Shown one piece after another: positions 46,381 through 56,294 of a DNA stretch of 64,000 bases; positions within the stretch are counted from its first letter, which is position 1; each line of letters begins with the position of its first letter. The translations under genes and the position numbers were made by a program. Source of the stretch: Clostridium beijerinckii (GTDB lineage: Bacteria > Bacillota > Clostridia > Clostridiales > Clostridiaceae). The notes beneath the pieces were generated by a model that was given only the letters and a program-made list of their open reading frames with translations, had not been told where the DNA came from and ran no database searches. Where the stretch lies: assembly GCA_003129525.1 (NCBI GenBank), contig CP029329.1, positions 4,194,078-4,258,077 on the forward strand. The letters are read 5' to 3'.

Positions 46381-47391
46381 TTAGTATTTAATAACTACAT
46401 TTAATGCGTGATCCACATCTCCAGCGGCTTCAATAGCACATGAAAGTTGTTCCCAAGGGAATTCATGAGTTATGATAGATTCTATATCCCATTTGCCACT
46501 TTCCATAATAGCCATAACATCATTCACATCTTCTGGCTTATATCCACCACTACCAATCAATGCATGTTGAGCAAAAGTCATAGCTAGAATATCTACTGGT
46601 CTCTTGCCAGCCAGAACTGCAACAACCACCATTCTACATTCAAACTTACCAATCTCTTGATACAGTTCTAGGATAGAAACTGCGCCAGCTGCGTCAATAT
46701 ATATGTCTACATCTGCTGTTGCTCCATTTAAGGAAGGAGCTTCACCAAAGTATTGTATTGCTTTAGATTTTAGATCTTCCCTGCTATTATTACAAACTTC
46801 CATACCAAGCCCCTTTGCTTTTTCTAATCTTAAATCAGAAAAGTCACATATCATAACCTTGTTACACCCAAAATATTTTAATGCAATCGCAGTGGCAATA
46901 CCTATAGTTCCTGCTCCAAATACAATCGCATTTTCTCCCTGTTTCGGATTTGCTCTACGTGCTGCACGACAACCTACTGTAAATGGCTCAATTAAGCTGG
47001 CTTCTTTTGAAGAAATTTTATTACTTACCGCATACACTTGTTTATTTAACTCAGCATTTGGAATTAACATATATTCTGAAAATCCGCCTATAGTACCAGC
47101 ACGCATAGGATCACCTTTAGCAAGAAGAGGATATGGATATACTCTATCGCCCACTTTGATATTTTTCACATTTTTACCTACTTGCACTACTTCTGAAACC
47201 ATTTCGTGACCAAACTCGCCACCGACAGTAATTTTATGTCCAGTGCCTGGACCATGGAAATAAACAGCCACATCTGTACCACAAATACTTGAATATATAT
47301 TCTTAACAATAATATCATTATCACCAGTTAATGGCATTTCCATCTCTATCAATCCAATATTTTTCTGACCATTATAAATAGCTGCTCTCAT
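46381..47391 (-). CDS. Zinc-type medium-chain dehydrogenase, copy 2
   Basis: 336 residues, five substitutions from the copy at 18942-19952 (for example A22T and A to V in IDAAGA), with zinc ligands and nucleotide site unchanged, so both are probably active. ATG at 47391 follows AAAGGAG. Confidence 0.87.
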   Translation of the reverse strand: MRAAIYNGQKNIGLIEMEMPLTGDNDIIVKNIYSSICGTDVAVYFHGPGTGHKITVGGEFGHEMVSEVVQVGKNVKNIKVGDRVYPYPLLAKGDPMRAGTIGGFSEYMLIPNAELNKQVYAVSNKISSKEASLIEPFTVGCRAARRANPKQGENAIVFGAGTIGIATAIALKYFGCNKVMICDFSDLRLEKAKGLGMEVCNNSREDLKSKAIQYFGEAPSLNGATADVDIYIDAAGAVSILELYQEIGKFECRMVVVAVLAGKRPVDILAMTFAQHALIGSGGYKPEDVNDVMAIMESGKWDIESIITHEFPWEQLSCAIEAAGDVDHALNVVIKY

Positions 47392-47514
47392 AATTAACAT
47401 CTCCTTTACTTCAACACTTGTTTCGTTAATGTAAATATAGTATATTATGATTAACATTGAGAAACAACCATCATTATTACTACATATGTTGTAATAATAA
47501 ATAGGAGAACTAAA

Positions 47515-48078
47515 ATGAATATAAAAAATAATGAGAGATTTCAAAATACCGAATTAAAAATACAGCGAACTTTATTAGAATTGTTAGAAAATAAAGATTT
47601 CAATAAAATTACCGTTCAAGAAATATGTACCTCAGCTAAGATAAACCGTTCAACATTTTATTCACATTATTTAGATGTTTATGATTTAATAGACAAAACA
47701 GAACTAAATATGCATAATAAACTTATCACTCTATATGAAAATACAGGAATTTCAAAAGCAAATTTTCTTAGTACTAAATATATTACTATATTTTTAAAAT
47801 TTATATATCAGTATAAAAATTTTTATCGTGTACGTCTGCAAACTCGTAAAAATTTTCCTATCGAACAAGGCTTTGAGACATTGTTAAACGAAATTATTAA
47901 ACCATATTGTCAAAAGAAAGGCTTTAAATCTGAAAGTGAAATGATGTACTTCTTTGTCTATATTCAAGCGGGCTTCACAATGATGCTAAAGCGCTGGGTA
48001 GATAATGATTTCAATGAATCACCAGAAGAACTTTCTGAAATCATTTTAAAGTGTATTTCTTACGGATTTGACTTTTAA
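47515..48078 (+). CDS. TetR/AcrR-family regulator, copy 2
   Basis: 187 residues, two Ser-to-Asn changes from copy 1 (20076-20639), HTH identical. It is divergent from the dehydrogenase with the same operator (47474-47497); the two repressors should cross-regulate. Confidence 0.88.
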   Translation: MNIKNNERFQNTELKIQRTLLELLENKDFNKITVQEICTSAKINRSTFYSHYLDVYDLIDKTELNMHNKLITLYENTGISKANFLSTKYITIFLKFIYQYKNFYRVRLQTRKNFPIEQGFETLLNEIIKPYCQKKGFKSESEMMYFFVYIQAGFTMMLKRWVDNDFNESPEELSEIILKCISYGFDF

Positions 48079-48279
48079 TAATTTAGCGAATTTAAGATGA
48101 ATAAACTTCACTTGCAAATTATTCGTCTTATTTAAGTTCTATAAGAAAGTTGATTTATATAGGCTAATATGAAGTTAGCTATTGATTATAACATTTTTGT
48201 AAATATCACATAATTGAATTTTTAAAGAACATTTTACTTCGTCAAATGAAAATTGCGTATTAAACGAAATGAGAAGTAT

Positions 48280-48657
48280 TTACAAGTTTGAGTTCGGCTT
48301 ATCAAGTTTAAGTTGTTCTTCACCCCATACAGACAATTCTTTCAATGCAGGAAGTAGTGCTTTACCTCTTTTTGTTAAAGCATATTCAACTTTAGGGGGA
48401 ATCGTTTCATATTGGATTCTAACAACAAGATTGTGTTCTTCTAATTCTTTTAAGGATTTTGTAAGCATCATATTAGTAATGCCTTTAACTTTTCGTTTTA
48501 ATTCATTATATCTAGTGAATTTATTATCAAATAAGTACCACATAATAGGTATCTTCCACTTTTTCCCGATGACATCTAATGCGTATATAAGGGGGCATTG
48601 TGTTTCATATTTATCATCACTAGGAAATTCTACATTGGAATGCTTATCATTATTCAT
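48280..48657 (-). CDS. HxlR-family transcriptional regulator, copy 2
   Basis: 125 residues, about 90% identical to 17497-17874, with the same Cys and wing. ATG at 48657 follows AAAGGAG. Divergent from the second FMN reductase. Confidence 0.85.
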   Translation of the reverse strand: MNNDKHSNVEFPSDDKYETQCPLIYALDVIGKKWKIPIMWYLFDNKFTRYNELKRKVKGITNMMLTKSLKELEEHNLVVRIQYETIPPKVEYALTKRGKALLPALKELSVWGEEQLKLDKPNSNL

Positions 48658-48819
48658 AATTACAACTCCTTTAAATTCAATAGTATACTTTTTCATACTA
48701 ACACAGAAAAAACTGCGTACTTATGTATTTCTAACTTTGTGATATATAATTATCACATAAAATCATAAATGCAAAAATAAGTGAAAAAAATATAAAGAAA
48801 TTCAAGGAGTGTTACTATT

Positions 48820-49473
48820 ATGAAAGTGATTGCTATCAACGGAAGTCCAAGAAAAAACGGAAATACCGTTACATTATTACAAAAGGCTCTTGAAGGGGCT
48901 AAATCTATGGGTGCTGATACTGAAATTGTACATCTATATGACTTGAATTTTAAGGGTTGCACCAGCTGCTTTGCCTGTAAACGAAAAGGCAGTAAATACA
49001 ACGGTCACTGCGCCATGAAAGATGATCTAACGAGTATCCTAGAAAATATTTTGAAATGTGATGTTTTACTGTTAGGTTCACCATTATATTTTAATAGTGT
49101 TACCGGAGAAATGCGTTCGTTTTTAGAGCGTTTGTTATTTTCAATTTATACATATAATACTGCTAATCCAACATTTTTTAAAGGTAAAGTAGATGTTGCA
49201 GTCATCTATACGATGAATGCAACAGCTGAAAATATAAAACAGTCCAACATGGAAGAATCTATATTCGACCATTTAAAGAATTTACTGAAATTGTTATTAA
49301 ATGGAACATCAGAATTTTTACTTTCCACCGATAACTATCAGTTTAATGATTACTCTAAGTATGAGTCATCAATATTTGATGAAAAACATAAGGCACAAGT
49401 AAAAATAGAACAATTTCCTATCGACTGCCAAAAGTCCTTTGATATAGGCGCTAGGCTAGCAGTTCATATATAA
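48820..49473 (+). CDS. NAD(P)H-dependent FMN reductase-like flavoprotein, copy 2
   Basis: 217 residues, clearly related but much more diverged from 18020-18673 than their HxlR partners are. INGSPRKNGNTVTLL and CTSCFACKR...GHCAMKDD are conserved. AAGGAG lies upstream. Likely flavin or quinone reductase under HxlR control. Confidence 0.82.
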   Translation: MKVIAINGSPRKNGNTVTLLQKALEGAKSMGADTEIVHLYDLNFKGCTSCFACKRKGSKYNGHCAMKDDLTSILENILKCDVLLLGSPLYFNSVTGEMRSFLERLLFSIYTYNTANPTFFKGKVDVAVIYTMNATAENIKQSNMEESIFDHLKNLLKLLLNGTSEFLLSTDNYQFNDYSKYESSIFDEKHKAQVKIEQFPIDCQKSFDIGARLAVHI

Positions 49474-49601
49474 AAACATAAGGCACAAAAATGTGCGTAC
49501 TTGTTATTATGTTTATTAACGAATAAAGTAGTAACATTAATAAAATACTAGATATAAATGAAATAGTTTTATAGCGATAAATAATTTAGGAGGCAAAAAA
49601 A

Positions 49602-50171
49602 ATGAAAAAAAATTTAGGTGCTAAACTTATGGTCTATCCTACACCAGTTTTGGTTGTATCTACTTATGATAAAGAAGGTAATCCAAATACCATGGCTGCT
49701 GCTTGGGGGGGGATTTGCTGCTCGTCTCCACCCTGCGTGACGATTTCATTGCGTAAAGCTACTTATACTTATGATAGCCTTATGGAAAAGAAGGCTTTCA
49801 CAATAAATATCCCTTCAGAAAACTATGTTAAAGAAGCTGATTATTTTGGCATAGTGTCAGGGAAAAAGGAAGATAAATTTGCAAAAACCGGACTTACACC
49901 GGTAAAAAGTGAATTTGTTGATGCCCCTTATATAAGTGAATTTCCAATAAATATAGAGTGTAAAATTATACAAGTTATTGAACTTGGCTTGCACACTCAG
50001 TTTATTGGTGAGGTTATGAATGTTAAAATCGATGATACTATACAAGAAAAAGGAAATCAACCGATTATAGAGCAAATAAAACCCTTAATATTTGCTCCTG
50101 ATAGTGCAAATTACTATGGTATTGGGGAGCAAGTTGCTAAGGCATATTCTATAGGTAAGGAGATCGGATAA
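49602..50171 (+). CDS. Flavin reductase-family protein (flavoredoxin-like)
   Basis: 189 residues with the FMN-binding split-barrel pattern: [58 protein letters not shown] precedes the ATG. It follows the FMN reductase on the same strand and may form a redox pair with it. Confidence 0.85.
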   Translation: MKKNLGAKLMVYPTPVLVVSTYDKEGNPNTMAAAWGGICCSSPPCVTISLRKATYTYDSLMEKKAFTINIPSENYVKEADYFGIVSGKKEDKFAKTGLTPVKSEFVDAPYISEFPINIECKIIQVIELGLHTQFIGEVMNVKIDDTIQEKGNQPIIEQIKPLIFAPDSANYYGIGEQVAKAYSIGKEIG

Positions 50172-50177
50172 TAAATG

Positions 50178-50223
50178 ACAGCTTTCTATGATAATATAAA
50201 ATATCATAGGAGGCTGTTTTTTA
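50178..50223 (+). terminator. Terminator after flavoredoxin gene
   Basis: ACAGC...CTATGATA / TATCATAG...GCTGT followed by TTTTTTAT. Confidence 0.85.
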
Positions 50224-50324
50224 TACAAATCATTGAGTTCCCCTATAACTTCTCTTGATGTTGAACAATAAATTACTATTACGTTTATTAGAATAAAGAG
50301 AATTACTTTAAATACACGTCATGT

Positions 50325-50834
50325 TTATAATTTATGGATGATACGCTTATATATTATTTCAGCCCCTTGCTTGGCGGAAATCTCACTTACATCTATTTTC
50401 TCTGTGTCCATTCTATAATAATTACTTAACCTTGGCACACTTCTCTTAATGACATCTTCGTTCCTAATTCCCTGTCTAATGTCTCCTGCAATTCTTGCAA
50501 TTAATGATTGCTCCGAGCATACAATAGAGAACTTATATAATTTACAATCGTGTTTGTTCAATCTTGATAGTACATCATCAAGAATTATTTGTTCGTGCAT
50601 TACCCAACAGAAAATAATATTTTCATATTCTGTACAGGAAATAAAATTATTTAAGAGATAACTAATATTATCAATTACCATATTTTTTGTTTCGTCAGTA
50701 ACAATAAAAGGTGACATATCCCAACACCAATCACCGTCAAGAAAAACACATTTAGGCAATAGTTTTTGCAGTTCTTTACTCGTTGCTGTTTTTCCTATAC
50801 CCATTGTTCCATTTATAAAAATAAGATTTTTCAT
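50325..50834 (-). CDS. P-loop kinase-like NTPase
   Basis: 169 residues with Walker A NGTMGIGKTATSKEL at the N-terminus and an Asp-rich lid (DGDWCWDM). Resembles the small nucleotide/shikimate-type kinases of unknown substrate often found in accessory regions. I start at the second of two ATGs (50834), which has better spacing from GAGAGGA. Confidence 0.75.
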   Translation of the reverse strand: MKNLIFINGTMGIGKTATSKELQKLLPKCVFLDGDWCWDMSPFIVTDETKNMVIDNISYLLNNFISCTEYENIIFCWVMHEQIILDDVLSRLNKHDCKLYKFSIVCSEQSLIARIAGDIRQGIRNEDVIKRSVPRLSNYYRMDTEKIDVSEISAKQGAEIIYKRIIHKL

Positions 50835-50945
50835 CATACTTCCTCTCAATCATTTAACTCCTACTTAATTCGCATAAATCTACCAATACGCATTGATTAT
50901 AGCATATTTTGTAAATATCCCATTATTCAATTTTCATTTTACTCA

Positions 50946-51097
50946 TTAAATATACATATTATTCATAAGTTGTAATATATTTTTACCACTATTTATCCTA
51001 ATTACCCATTCTTCACCTAGCTTTGTCAGTTCATTGTTTGTTCTATCATGCATGCATCTTATCATGGCATTTGCAGCATAAACTAATTAGGTTATCA
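50946..51097 (-). pseudogene. HNH endonuclease C-terminal remnant
   Basis: Frame 1 gives LISLCCKCHDKMH, then a four-base shift leads to MHDRTNNELTKLGEEWVIRI and NSGKNILQLMNN. CxxCH...H is the end of an HNH domain. A GCATGCAT duplication at the break explains the frameshift. Confidence 0.5.
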
Positions 51098-51460
51098 CTA
51101 ACACGTTTTAAGTCTGCAACAACACATTATGACAAAAAAATACCACACTGAATCAATGTGATATTTTTGTTTATTATTTATTTATACTAATACACCATAT
51201 AAGAATACTGTGCAGTAAAGATTATTTATATGGAAATAACTATTAGTAATAGTTATTTCCATATAAAAAGTTATTCAGCCTTTTATAATACATTGAACGT
51301 AACAAGTTAATACGTTATATTACATTCAAACTGAATTCTTCAAGGAATGTTCAATACCCAAAGTGACAGTAATTCAATTGCATTTGTGTTACTTTCAGAA
51401 TACCAAGACACACTTAAGCTAACACTCAATTATATCTTATTTATTAACATTCTAGATATA

Positions 51461-51526
51461 ATGCATGCTGATAGCATAAGAAAACTTACACCAAGAGAAA
51501 CATTTAATCTACAAGAAATTTCCTAA
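51461..51526 (+). pseudogene. C5 cytosine methyltransferase remnant
   Basis: Twenty-one codons contain IRKLTPRETFNLQEIS, which matches conserved motif IX (RKLTPRECxRLQGF) of Dcm-type enzymes. Nothing else of the gene is visible. Confidence 0.4.
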
Positions 51527-51543
51527 TTATGACCTTCTTCTTT

Positions 51544-52287
51544 TCAGAAAGATTTAGCCAAACGAAATCCTAGATCATCTATTCCAAATGAGGGATGCCC
51601 ACGACGACGGCAAGTAGCTCCGCATCCTCTAGCCTGTTCAGCCCAGCTCCCACCACGAAAAATACGATATTGACCATATGTTTTTTCATCGTACAAATCC
51701 CAGCACCATTCCCATGTGTTTCCTAACATATCGTATAATCCCCAATTATTAGGCTCTTTTTTACCCACCTCATGAATCCTGCCTTCCGAATTCTCACAAT
51801 ACCAAGCAATGTCCTCTATCTCTCCATACCTATAACCTGTTGATGTAGATTTACAAGCATACTGCCATTCTGCATCTGTCGGCAACCTATATCCATCGGC
51901 ATTCCAATCACAAAACACATTACTGCCATTTAGTTCAAAAGTATAACATTCATTCAATCCACATTCCTTTGAAAGTAGATTGCAGAATGAAATAGCATCG
52001 TACCAAGATACATTCACAATTGGTGTATAATTCACCTCTATATTATCTTGTACCTTATGAAAGATTACTTCATATAAGCTTTTTGTAACTGGATATTTAG
52101 CAAGAAGAAAAGGCTTAATTTCAAATTTTCTTTTAATTTCTGTCAAATTTCCCTTTTGTCCAGGTATGCTCATTTTAGAATCTGAACTAATCCATTTCTG
52201 TTCATCGCGATAATTCCTCAAATATTCCACACCACCAGGAATACGTATCATTTGGTTATTTAAATAATTCTTTATATTACTATCCAT
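51544..52287 (-). CDS. Formylglycine-generating enzyme-like (SUMF1) domain protein
   Basis: 247 residues covering one SUMF1/FGE-sulfatase domain: IPGGVEYL, KYPVTKSLYEVI, NVSWYDAISFCNLLS, YRLPTDAEWQYACK, LGNTWEWCWDLYDE, FRGGSWAEQARGCGATCRRR. The two Cys in the last segment match the positions used by FGE for sulfatase activation, though many bacterial relatives act on other targets. No sulfatase is nearby. ATG at 52287 follows GGGAGTG. Confidence 0.85.
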   Translation of the reverse strand: MDSNIKNYLNNQMIRIPGGVEYLRNYRDEQKWISSDSKMSIPGQKGNLTEIKRKFEIKPFLLAKYPVTKSLYEVIFHKVQDNIEVNYTPIVNVSWYDAISFCNLLSKECGLNECYTFELNGSNVFCDWNADGYRLPTDAEWQYACKSTSTGYRYGEIEDIAWYCENSEGRIHEVGKKEPNNWGLYDMLGNTWEWCWDLYDEKTYGQYRIFRGGSWAEQARGCGATCRRRGHPSFGIDDLGFRLAKSF

Positions 52288-52358
52288 AGATTTCACTCCC
52301 ATAACCTTGAGTTCATTATTCCTTTTGTATTTAATATTATTTTCTGTGCTTCATCGTT

Positions 52359-52431
52359 TAAGTGAGAGTCCAAATTTTATATTTGGCTGCTCGAACTTAC
52401 TCAGCGAACGTATGTGAGTCGAGTTTCCTTA
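52359..52431. repeat. Fragment of dispersed palindrome core
   Basis: AAGTGAGAGTCCAAATTTTA ... ACTCAGCGAACGTATGTGAG: the same core as in 21512-21778 and 33341-33740. Confidence 0.7.
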
Positions 52432-52434
52432 ATA

Positions 52435-52545
52435 TTATACTGCTATCTTCTGAACACACATTTTGAAACTTATATTTATTCTTCCAAAGAGCATGCCAAT
52501 TATTATCATTATTAAAACACCAATTATACCTGCCACAATTTCCAT
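52435..52545 (-). CDS. Single-helix small membrane peptide
   Basis: 36 codons (MEIVAGIIGVLIMIIIGMLF, then a short basic tail), AGAGGT ahead of the ATG. It may be a real micropeptide or the start of a lost gene. Confidence 0.35.
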   Translation of the reverse strand: MEIVAGIIGVLIMIIIGMLFGRINISFKMCVQKIAV

Positions 52546-52646
52546 TTAAATACCTCTTTTATTACTTTTTTGCATTATTCCATCGCCAAAAATCACCATT
52601 TATATGGTACATCCTTAAATTGGAATTTTAAAACCACTAGTTATAC

Positions 52647-53099
52647 TCATATTATTGGGTATACAACCTTAAATTCTTCACAAACGACAGGCATATTTTC
52701 TGTAAATTCTTGACCAATCTCTTTTAGCTCCATAGAGAAAATTTCAGAATGACATTTTCTCCAAGATGTAAGTGTACGATCAAGCTCACCTTCTTTATAT
52801 GCATGTTCCTCCTTCACTTGGTTGAAAGGTATTGTATATATTTTTATCGTTTCTGTGATACAAACAGCTTCTCCTTTTGTATTTAATATCAAATTATATC
52901 CTCCAACTGATGGCAATGGAGCATTTTCTGCAACATAACAAGGATACGCACTAGCTGTTGCAGTTTTAATCCCATTTAATACTAATTCAGCCAATAAGTC
53001 TGGCATGTCAGGTGTATTTCCACCAAATGCCCATGCCTCGTAATTTTTAGCATTTATGTTAACTTTAATATATTCATCCCACATTTGTATTTCAGTCAT
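52647..53099 (-). CDS. ASCH-domain protein
   Basis: 150 residues: FGGNTPDMPDLLAELVLNGI and KTATASAYP are the ASCH signature, a beta-barrel RNA-binding or amidohydrolase-like fold. GAGGGG precedes the ATG. Single gene. Confidence 0.85.
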   Translation of the reverse strand: MTEIQMWDEYIKVNINAKNYEAWAFGGNTPDMPDLLAELVLNGIKTATASAYPCYVAENAPLPSVGGYNLILNTKGEAVCITETIKIYTIPFNQVKEEHAYKEGELDRTLTSWRKCHSEIFSMELKEIGQEFTENMPVVCEEFKVVYPII

Positions 53100-53170
53100 T
53101 TTCTTTCCCCTCTTTATATAATCTCTCTAACAAATTACTGTTTATATTACTCAACTTCAAATCGAAATTT

Positions 53171-53596
53171 TTAATAGTTACCGTTTTCTTTATTTTGTTT
53201 TCGCAACATTCCACACCTGTTTTCTGGCAAGTACTCAAATTGATGCTTGTTATATAGCAAGTCAGCAGGCTTATTTGCTATTAGGCAAATATAACTATCC
53301 TCGTGTGTATTCTCTTCAAAGTAACTGTCAATGGCCTTCATAATTTTCTCTGCATAACCTTTACGCTGATACTTCTTGTCTACCATAATATCACTCACAA
53401 CGTAGGTTATACCGCCATCGCCAACTACTCTGCCGAATCCAATCAGTTCTTCTTTGTCATATAGGCATACTGTAAACAAGGAATTCTTTAATGCAATCTG
53501 GCTTCTATTTAAATCTTTATTTCCCATTCCAGAACGTAGCCGAAGGCTCACATAGTCTTGGGCTGCTGGAGCTTCATAAGCAAGTTTCATACTCAT
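53171..53596 (-). CDS. GNAT N-acetyltransferase
   Basis: 141 residues, complete: DIMVDKKYQRKGYAEKIMKA is the acetyl-CoA motif. AGAGGAG precedes the ATG. Substrate unknown. Confidence 0.85.
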   Translation of the reverse strand: MSMKLAYEAPAAQDYVSLRLRSGMGNKDLNRSQIALKNSLFTVCLYDKEELIGFGRVVGDGGITYVVSDIMVDKKYQRKGYAEKIMKAIDSYFEENTHEDSYICLIANKPADLLYNKHQFEYLPENRCGMLRKQNKENGNY

Positions 53597-53837
53597 CTTT
53601 TCTCCTCTACAAATTACTCTTTATCTACTACTACACAGTTAATTACAATGTTGTAGCAACTACAAAATCTTGATTGTTATACCTTTTAAGAAAATTGTGT
53701 TGTAAGTCATTTCTTCTCTTTAAGAATTGAATCTGCACTAAATGTTCCAACTAATTATATATCCGTATAAAAAAAACACCATATTAGGAAAGTTGAATTA
53801 AATAAAGTAAATGTAAGTAGTTGAAAGATAATTAAAA

Positions 53838-54326
53838 TCATTCCTTAAATAGTTCTATACATTTTTCTGAAATTCTCTTTCCAAATACGTTGAAAAGTTC
53901 CTTACTTTCTTCGAAATTTTCTTTTAAGGCTACTGGCCCTAAATGAATATATGGTTCACCTATTGCGGAACCGCCAGAATAAACTAACATTCCTCTTACC
54001 ATAAGATGAATAATAATTGTTAAAATAGCAGTATCTGCTCCCCCCTGTGGGAAATTTGCAGTAGCAAAAACTCCCCCTATTTTACCTGAAAGATTACAGT
54101 CACGCGATTCATCAAACCATTTTTTAATTTGCCAGCAAGTATTAGCATAATAAGTTGGAGTTCCAAAAATAACAGCTTTACTTTCCTTTATATACTCATA
54201 ATCTATATTTTCAATATCAAATATTCCCACTTCAATATTTTCTATAGTTTTCATACCCTTTGCAATTTCTTCTGCCATTGTATGTGTCTTTCCCGTTTTA
54301 CTAAAATAAATAATTGATAATTTCAC
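53838..54326 (-). CDS. Flavodoxin-family (WrbA-like) protein
   Basis: 162 residues starting at GTG behind GAGGAGAGG: IIYFSKTGKTHTMAEEIAKG binds the FMN phosphate, FGTPTYYANTCWQIKKWFD is the second loop. Probably an NAD(P)H-quinone reductase or electron carrier. The upstream GNAT fragment ends 13 bases before it. Confidence 0.82.
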   Translation of the reverse strand: MKLSIIYFSKTGKTHTMAEEIAKGMKTIENIEVGIFDIENIDYEYIKESKAVIFGTPTYYANTCWQIKKWFDESRDCNLSGKIGGVFATANFPQGGADTAILTIIIHLMVRGMLVYSGGSAIGEPYIHLGPVALKENFEESKELFNVFGKRISEKCIELFKE

Positions 54327-54339
54327 TTTTAACCTCTCC

Positions 54340-54504
54340 TCAAATTTCAATTTTATACTTATCATTTTGTTCTATATGCTTCCATTCAATAGTTTCAAGA
54401 TAATTGTTCCTGTAGTCTGGGTGAATAAATAACATTTCCAAAGTATATTCATTGTTCTGCTTAATTCCAACTGTATAAGCTCCAACAGTATTATCACCAT
54501 ATTT
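54340..54504 (-). pseudogene. GNAT acetyltransferase C-terminal fragment
   Basis: 54 codons without start: GDNTVGAYTVGIKQNNEYTL, EMLFIHPDYRNNYLETIEWK. The upstream part ends exactly at the boundary motif TACGTTTTTAAAGAAAACTA (54514-54533). Confidence 0.65.
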
Positions 54505-54558
54505 TACTATTACGTTTTTAAAGAAAACTACGTATTAAGAACTTTCACAAATAACATT

Positions 54559-55119
54559 TCATATTTCCATAGTTTTTGCTAATACAGCAAGTTTGCTTAA
54601 TGTTTTCCAATTACGCACAGTTGTTGATACATTCAATTTATAAAGATTATTAGCAAGTTTTGAATTTCGAATACTATGATGGAATAAAAGATATACATTT
54701 CTCCCTACAATATGATATTTATCACTTTCAGTTCTATAAACATCTATGTACTCAATCTTTTCTTTTAAAGGATTATGTGCCAATAATGCAACATACAGAC
54801 TCTCTACTTCGGATAACGTCTCTGCTTCTGTTACTTCATCCTTCGAGAATGGGCAATTCAAAATAATCTGTTCTAACTCTGTAGATGTCCTCAAAATAAC
54901 TTTTACAGGAATTCCAAAAACTGCCTCAATCTCATGTTCAATTTTATTACACAGAGATTTCTCTGCTTCATTTGATTTGAATAGAACATTTCCACTTTGA
55001 ATATATGTTTTTACTTCACAAAACCCAATTGATTCAAATACTCGTTTCAAATCTGTCATCTTAATTATATTTTTTCCACCTATGTTAATACCTCTTAAAA
55101 ATGCTATATAAACTGTCAT
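54559..55119 (-). CDS. DUF1697 protein
   Basis: 186 residues opening MTVYIAFLRGINIGGKNIIK, the DUF1697 signature. AAGGAGG precedes the ATG at 55119; the longer frame to 55179 lacks a site. Function unknown. Confidence 0.88.
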   Translation of the reverse strand: MTVYIAFLRGINIGGKNIIKMTDLKRVFESIGFCEVKTYIQSGNVLFKSNEAEKSLCNKIEHEIEAVFGIPVKVILRTSTELEQIILNCPFSKDEVTEAETLSEVESLYVALLAHNPLKEKIEYIDVYRTESDKYHIVGRNVYLLFHHSIRNSKLANNLYKLNVSTTVRNWKTLSKLAVLAKTMEI

Positions 55120-55197
55120 ATTGTAAACCCTCCTTGATATGAAAATAAATCGTAATATCCTAACGTTGTGAATCAACATAATAAGAATGTGTAATAA

Positions 55198-55638
55198 TTA
55201 GTTATAAATATTATCTTCAACTGTTTGTTTCAATCCTTTGAGAATAATGTCCCAGTTTTCACAAGTTCGATTAAATATTTCTTCTGTTTTAATATTGTCT
55301 TGAGTAACTGAAAGTAAAGTATCTTCACCTTTTTCCATCAATTCATAAGTTATGTTTGCATAATTTTCTGGTTTATCTTCCAAACCAGAGAAAGGAGACC
55401 AAAAAGCATATTTGAAAACTTTATTTGTTATTAGTTTTGAAATTAATCCCTTGTCCTCATAGATATTCCCTTCCCACTCTCCTCTAAAAATTATAGGACT
55501 TCCGATTTTCCATTCAGAAATTGCTTCAGTACCAAATAAATACTGTTTTATCAATTCAGGATTTATCAAGGCGTTCCAAGCTTTAGATACATCAGCATTA
55601 ATTTCAATTTCTTTCTTTACAACCAATTCTTTATTCAT
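55198..55638 (-). CDS. SRPBCC/AHSA1-like protein
   Basis: 146 residues of the START/AHA1 helix-grip fold: KEIEINADVSKAWNALINPE, SPIIFRGEWEGNIYEDKG, and a C-terminal helix. AGGAG precedes the ATG. Probable ligand-binding protein. Confidence 0.87.
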   Translation of the reverse strand: MNKELVVKKEIEINADVSKAWNALINPELIKQYLFGTEAISEWKIGSPIIFRGEWEGNIYEDKGLISKLITNKVFKYAFWSPFSGLEDKPENYANITYELMEKGEDTLLSVTQDNIKTEEIFNRTCENWDIILKGLKQTVEDNIYN

Positions 55639-55764
55639 AAGTAATCACTCCTTTAAATATTTTTATTTAAATCTTTTGACTTATCGCAACTTTAGTGTCC
55701 CTACTTTTATTACTTCCTATTTATGTACAATAAATTACTATTACGTTTTAAAGAAAACTACGTA

Positions 55765-56151
55765 CTATTTAATTTCTGCAAAAATTTCATGTATATTTCC
55801 ATCTGGGTCAGCAAATAGTGCTGTTCTTTGATTCCAAGGCATATTTTGTGGTTCATGAACAGATGTTGCTCCTTTAGAGATTAACTCCTTAAATGATTCA
55901 TCAACATCATTAGGATTTTCACATGGGAAAGCAAGTTCAAAGCCTTGTCCAAATGACTCTTTCCTATATTCACTACTATACACATACATAACATCTCTCA
56001 TACAAATAGCAAATCTTGCTCCATCGTTTTCAAATTCAACATAATTACCAAGGTCACTTTCAATTCTAAATCCAAGAACTTGATTATAGAAATTTTTCAT
56101 TTTATCTATATCATTTGTCCAAATCGTAATAAGATTAATTTGTGCTTTCAT
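55765..56151 (-). CDS. VOC (glyoxalase/bleomycin-resistance) family protein
   Basis: 128 residues, two paired beta-alpha-beta-beta-beta modules: WTNDIDKMKNFYNQVLGF and FADPDGNIHEIFAE. Metal-dependent lyase, dioxygenase or sequestering protein; substrate unknown. AAAGGGG precedes the ATG. Confidence 0.87.
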   Translation of the reverse strand: MKAQINLITIWTNDIDKMKNFYNQVLGFRIESDLGNYVEFENDGARFAICMRDVMYVYSSEYRKESFGQGFELAFPCENPNDVDESFKELISKGATSVHEPQNMPWNQRTALFADPDGNIHEIFAEIK

Positions 56152-56217
56152 CGTATATTTTTCCCCTTTCTTAATTTAACATATAGTTCGCTTTAAAATA
56201 GAATTGTGTATAAAAAG

Positions 56218-56248
56218 ATATCGCAAATTCATCTGAATAATGCGATAT
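56218..56248 (-). terminator. Terminator of secreted-protein gene
   Basis: ATATCGCA / TGCGATAT hairpin with T-tract on the minus strand. Confidence 0.6.
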
Positions 56249-56294
56249 TTTACACTTATTATTTATTTTTATAATTCATAATGAAACAAAATCA

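Larger units (their letters stand above)
46243..48247. repeat. 2-kb direct duplication, copy 2
   Basis: Counterpart of 18804-20808 at an offset of 27439 bp; identity ends abruptly on both sides. Confidence 0.92.
50835..51543. other. Intergenic region with two gene remnants
   Basis: Holds the HNH remnant (50946-51097), a CACA/TGTG hairpin with T-tract (51151-51170) and a cytosine-methyltransferase motif remnant (51461-51526). The stretch 50872-50938 repeats the intergenic sequence at 46147-46213 (GCATT.ATTATAGCATA ... ATTCAATTTTCA). Confidence 0.5.
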
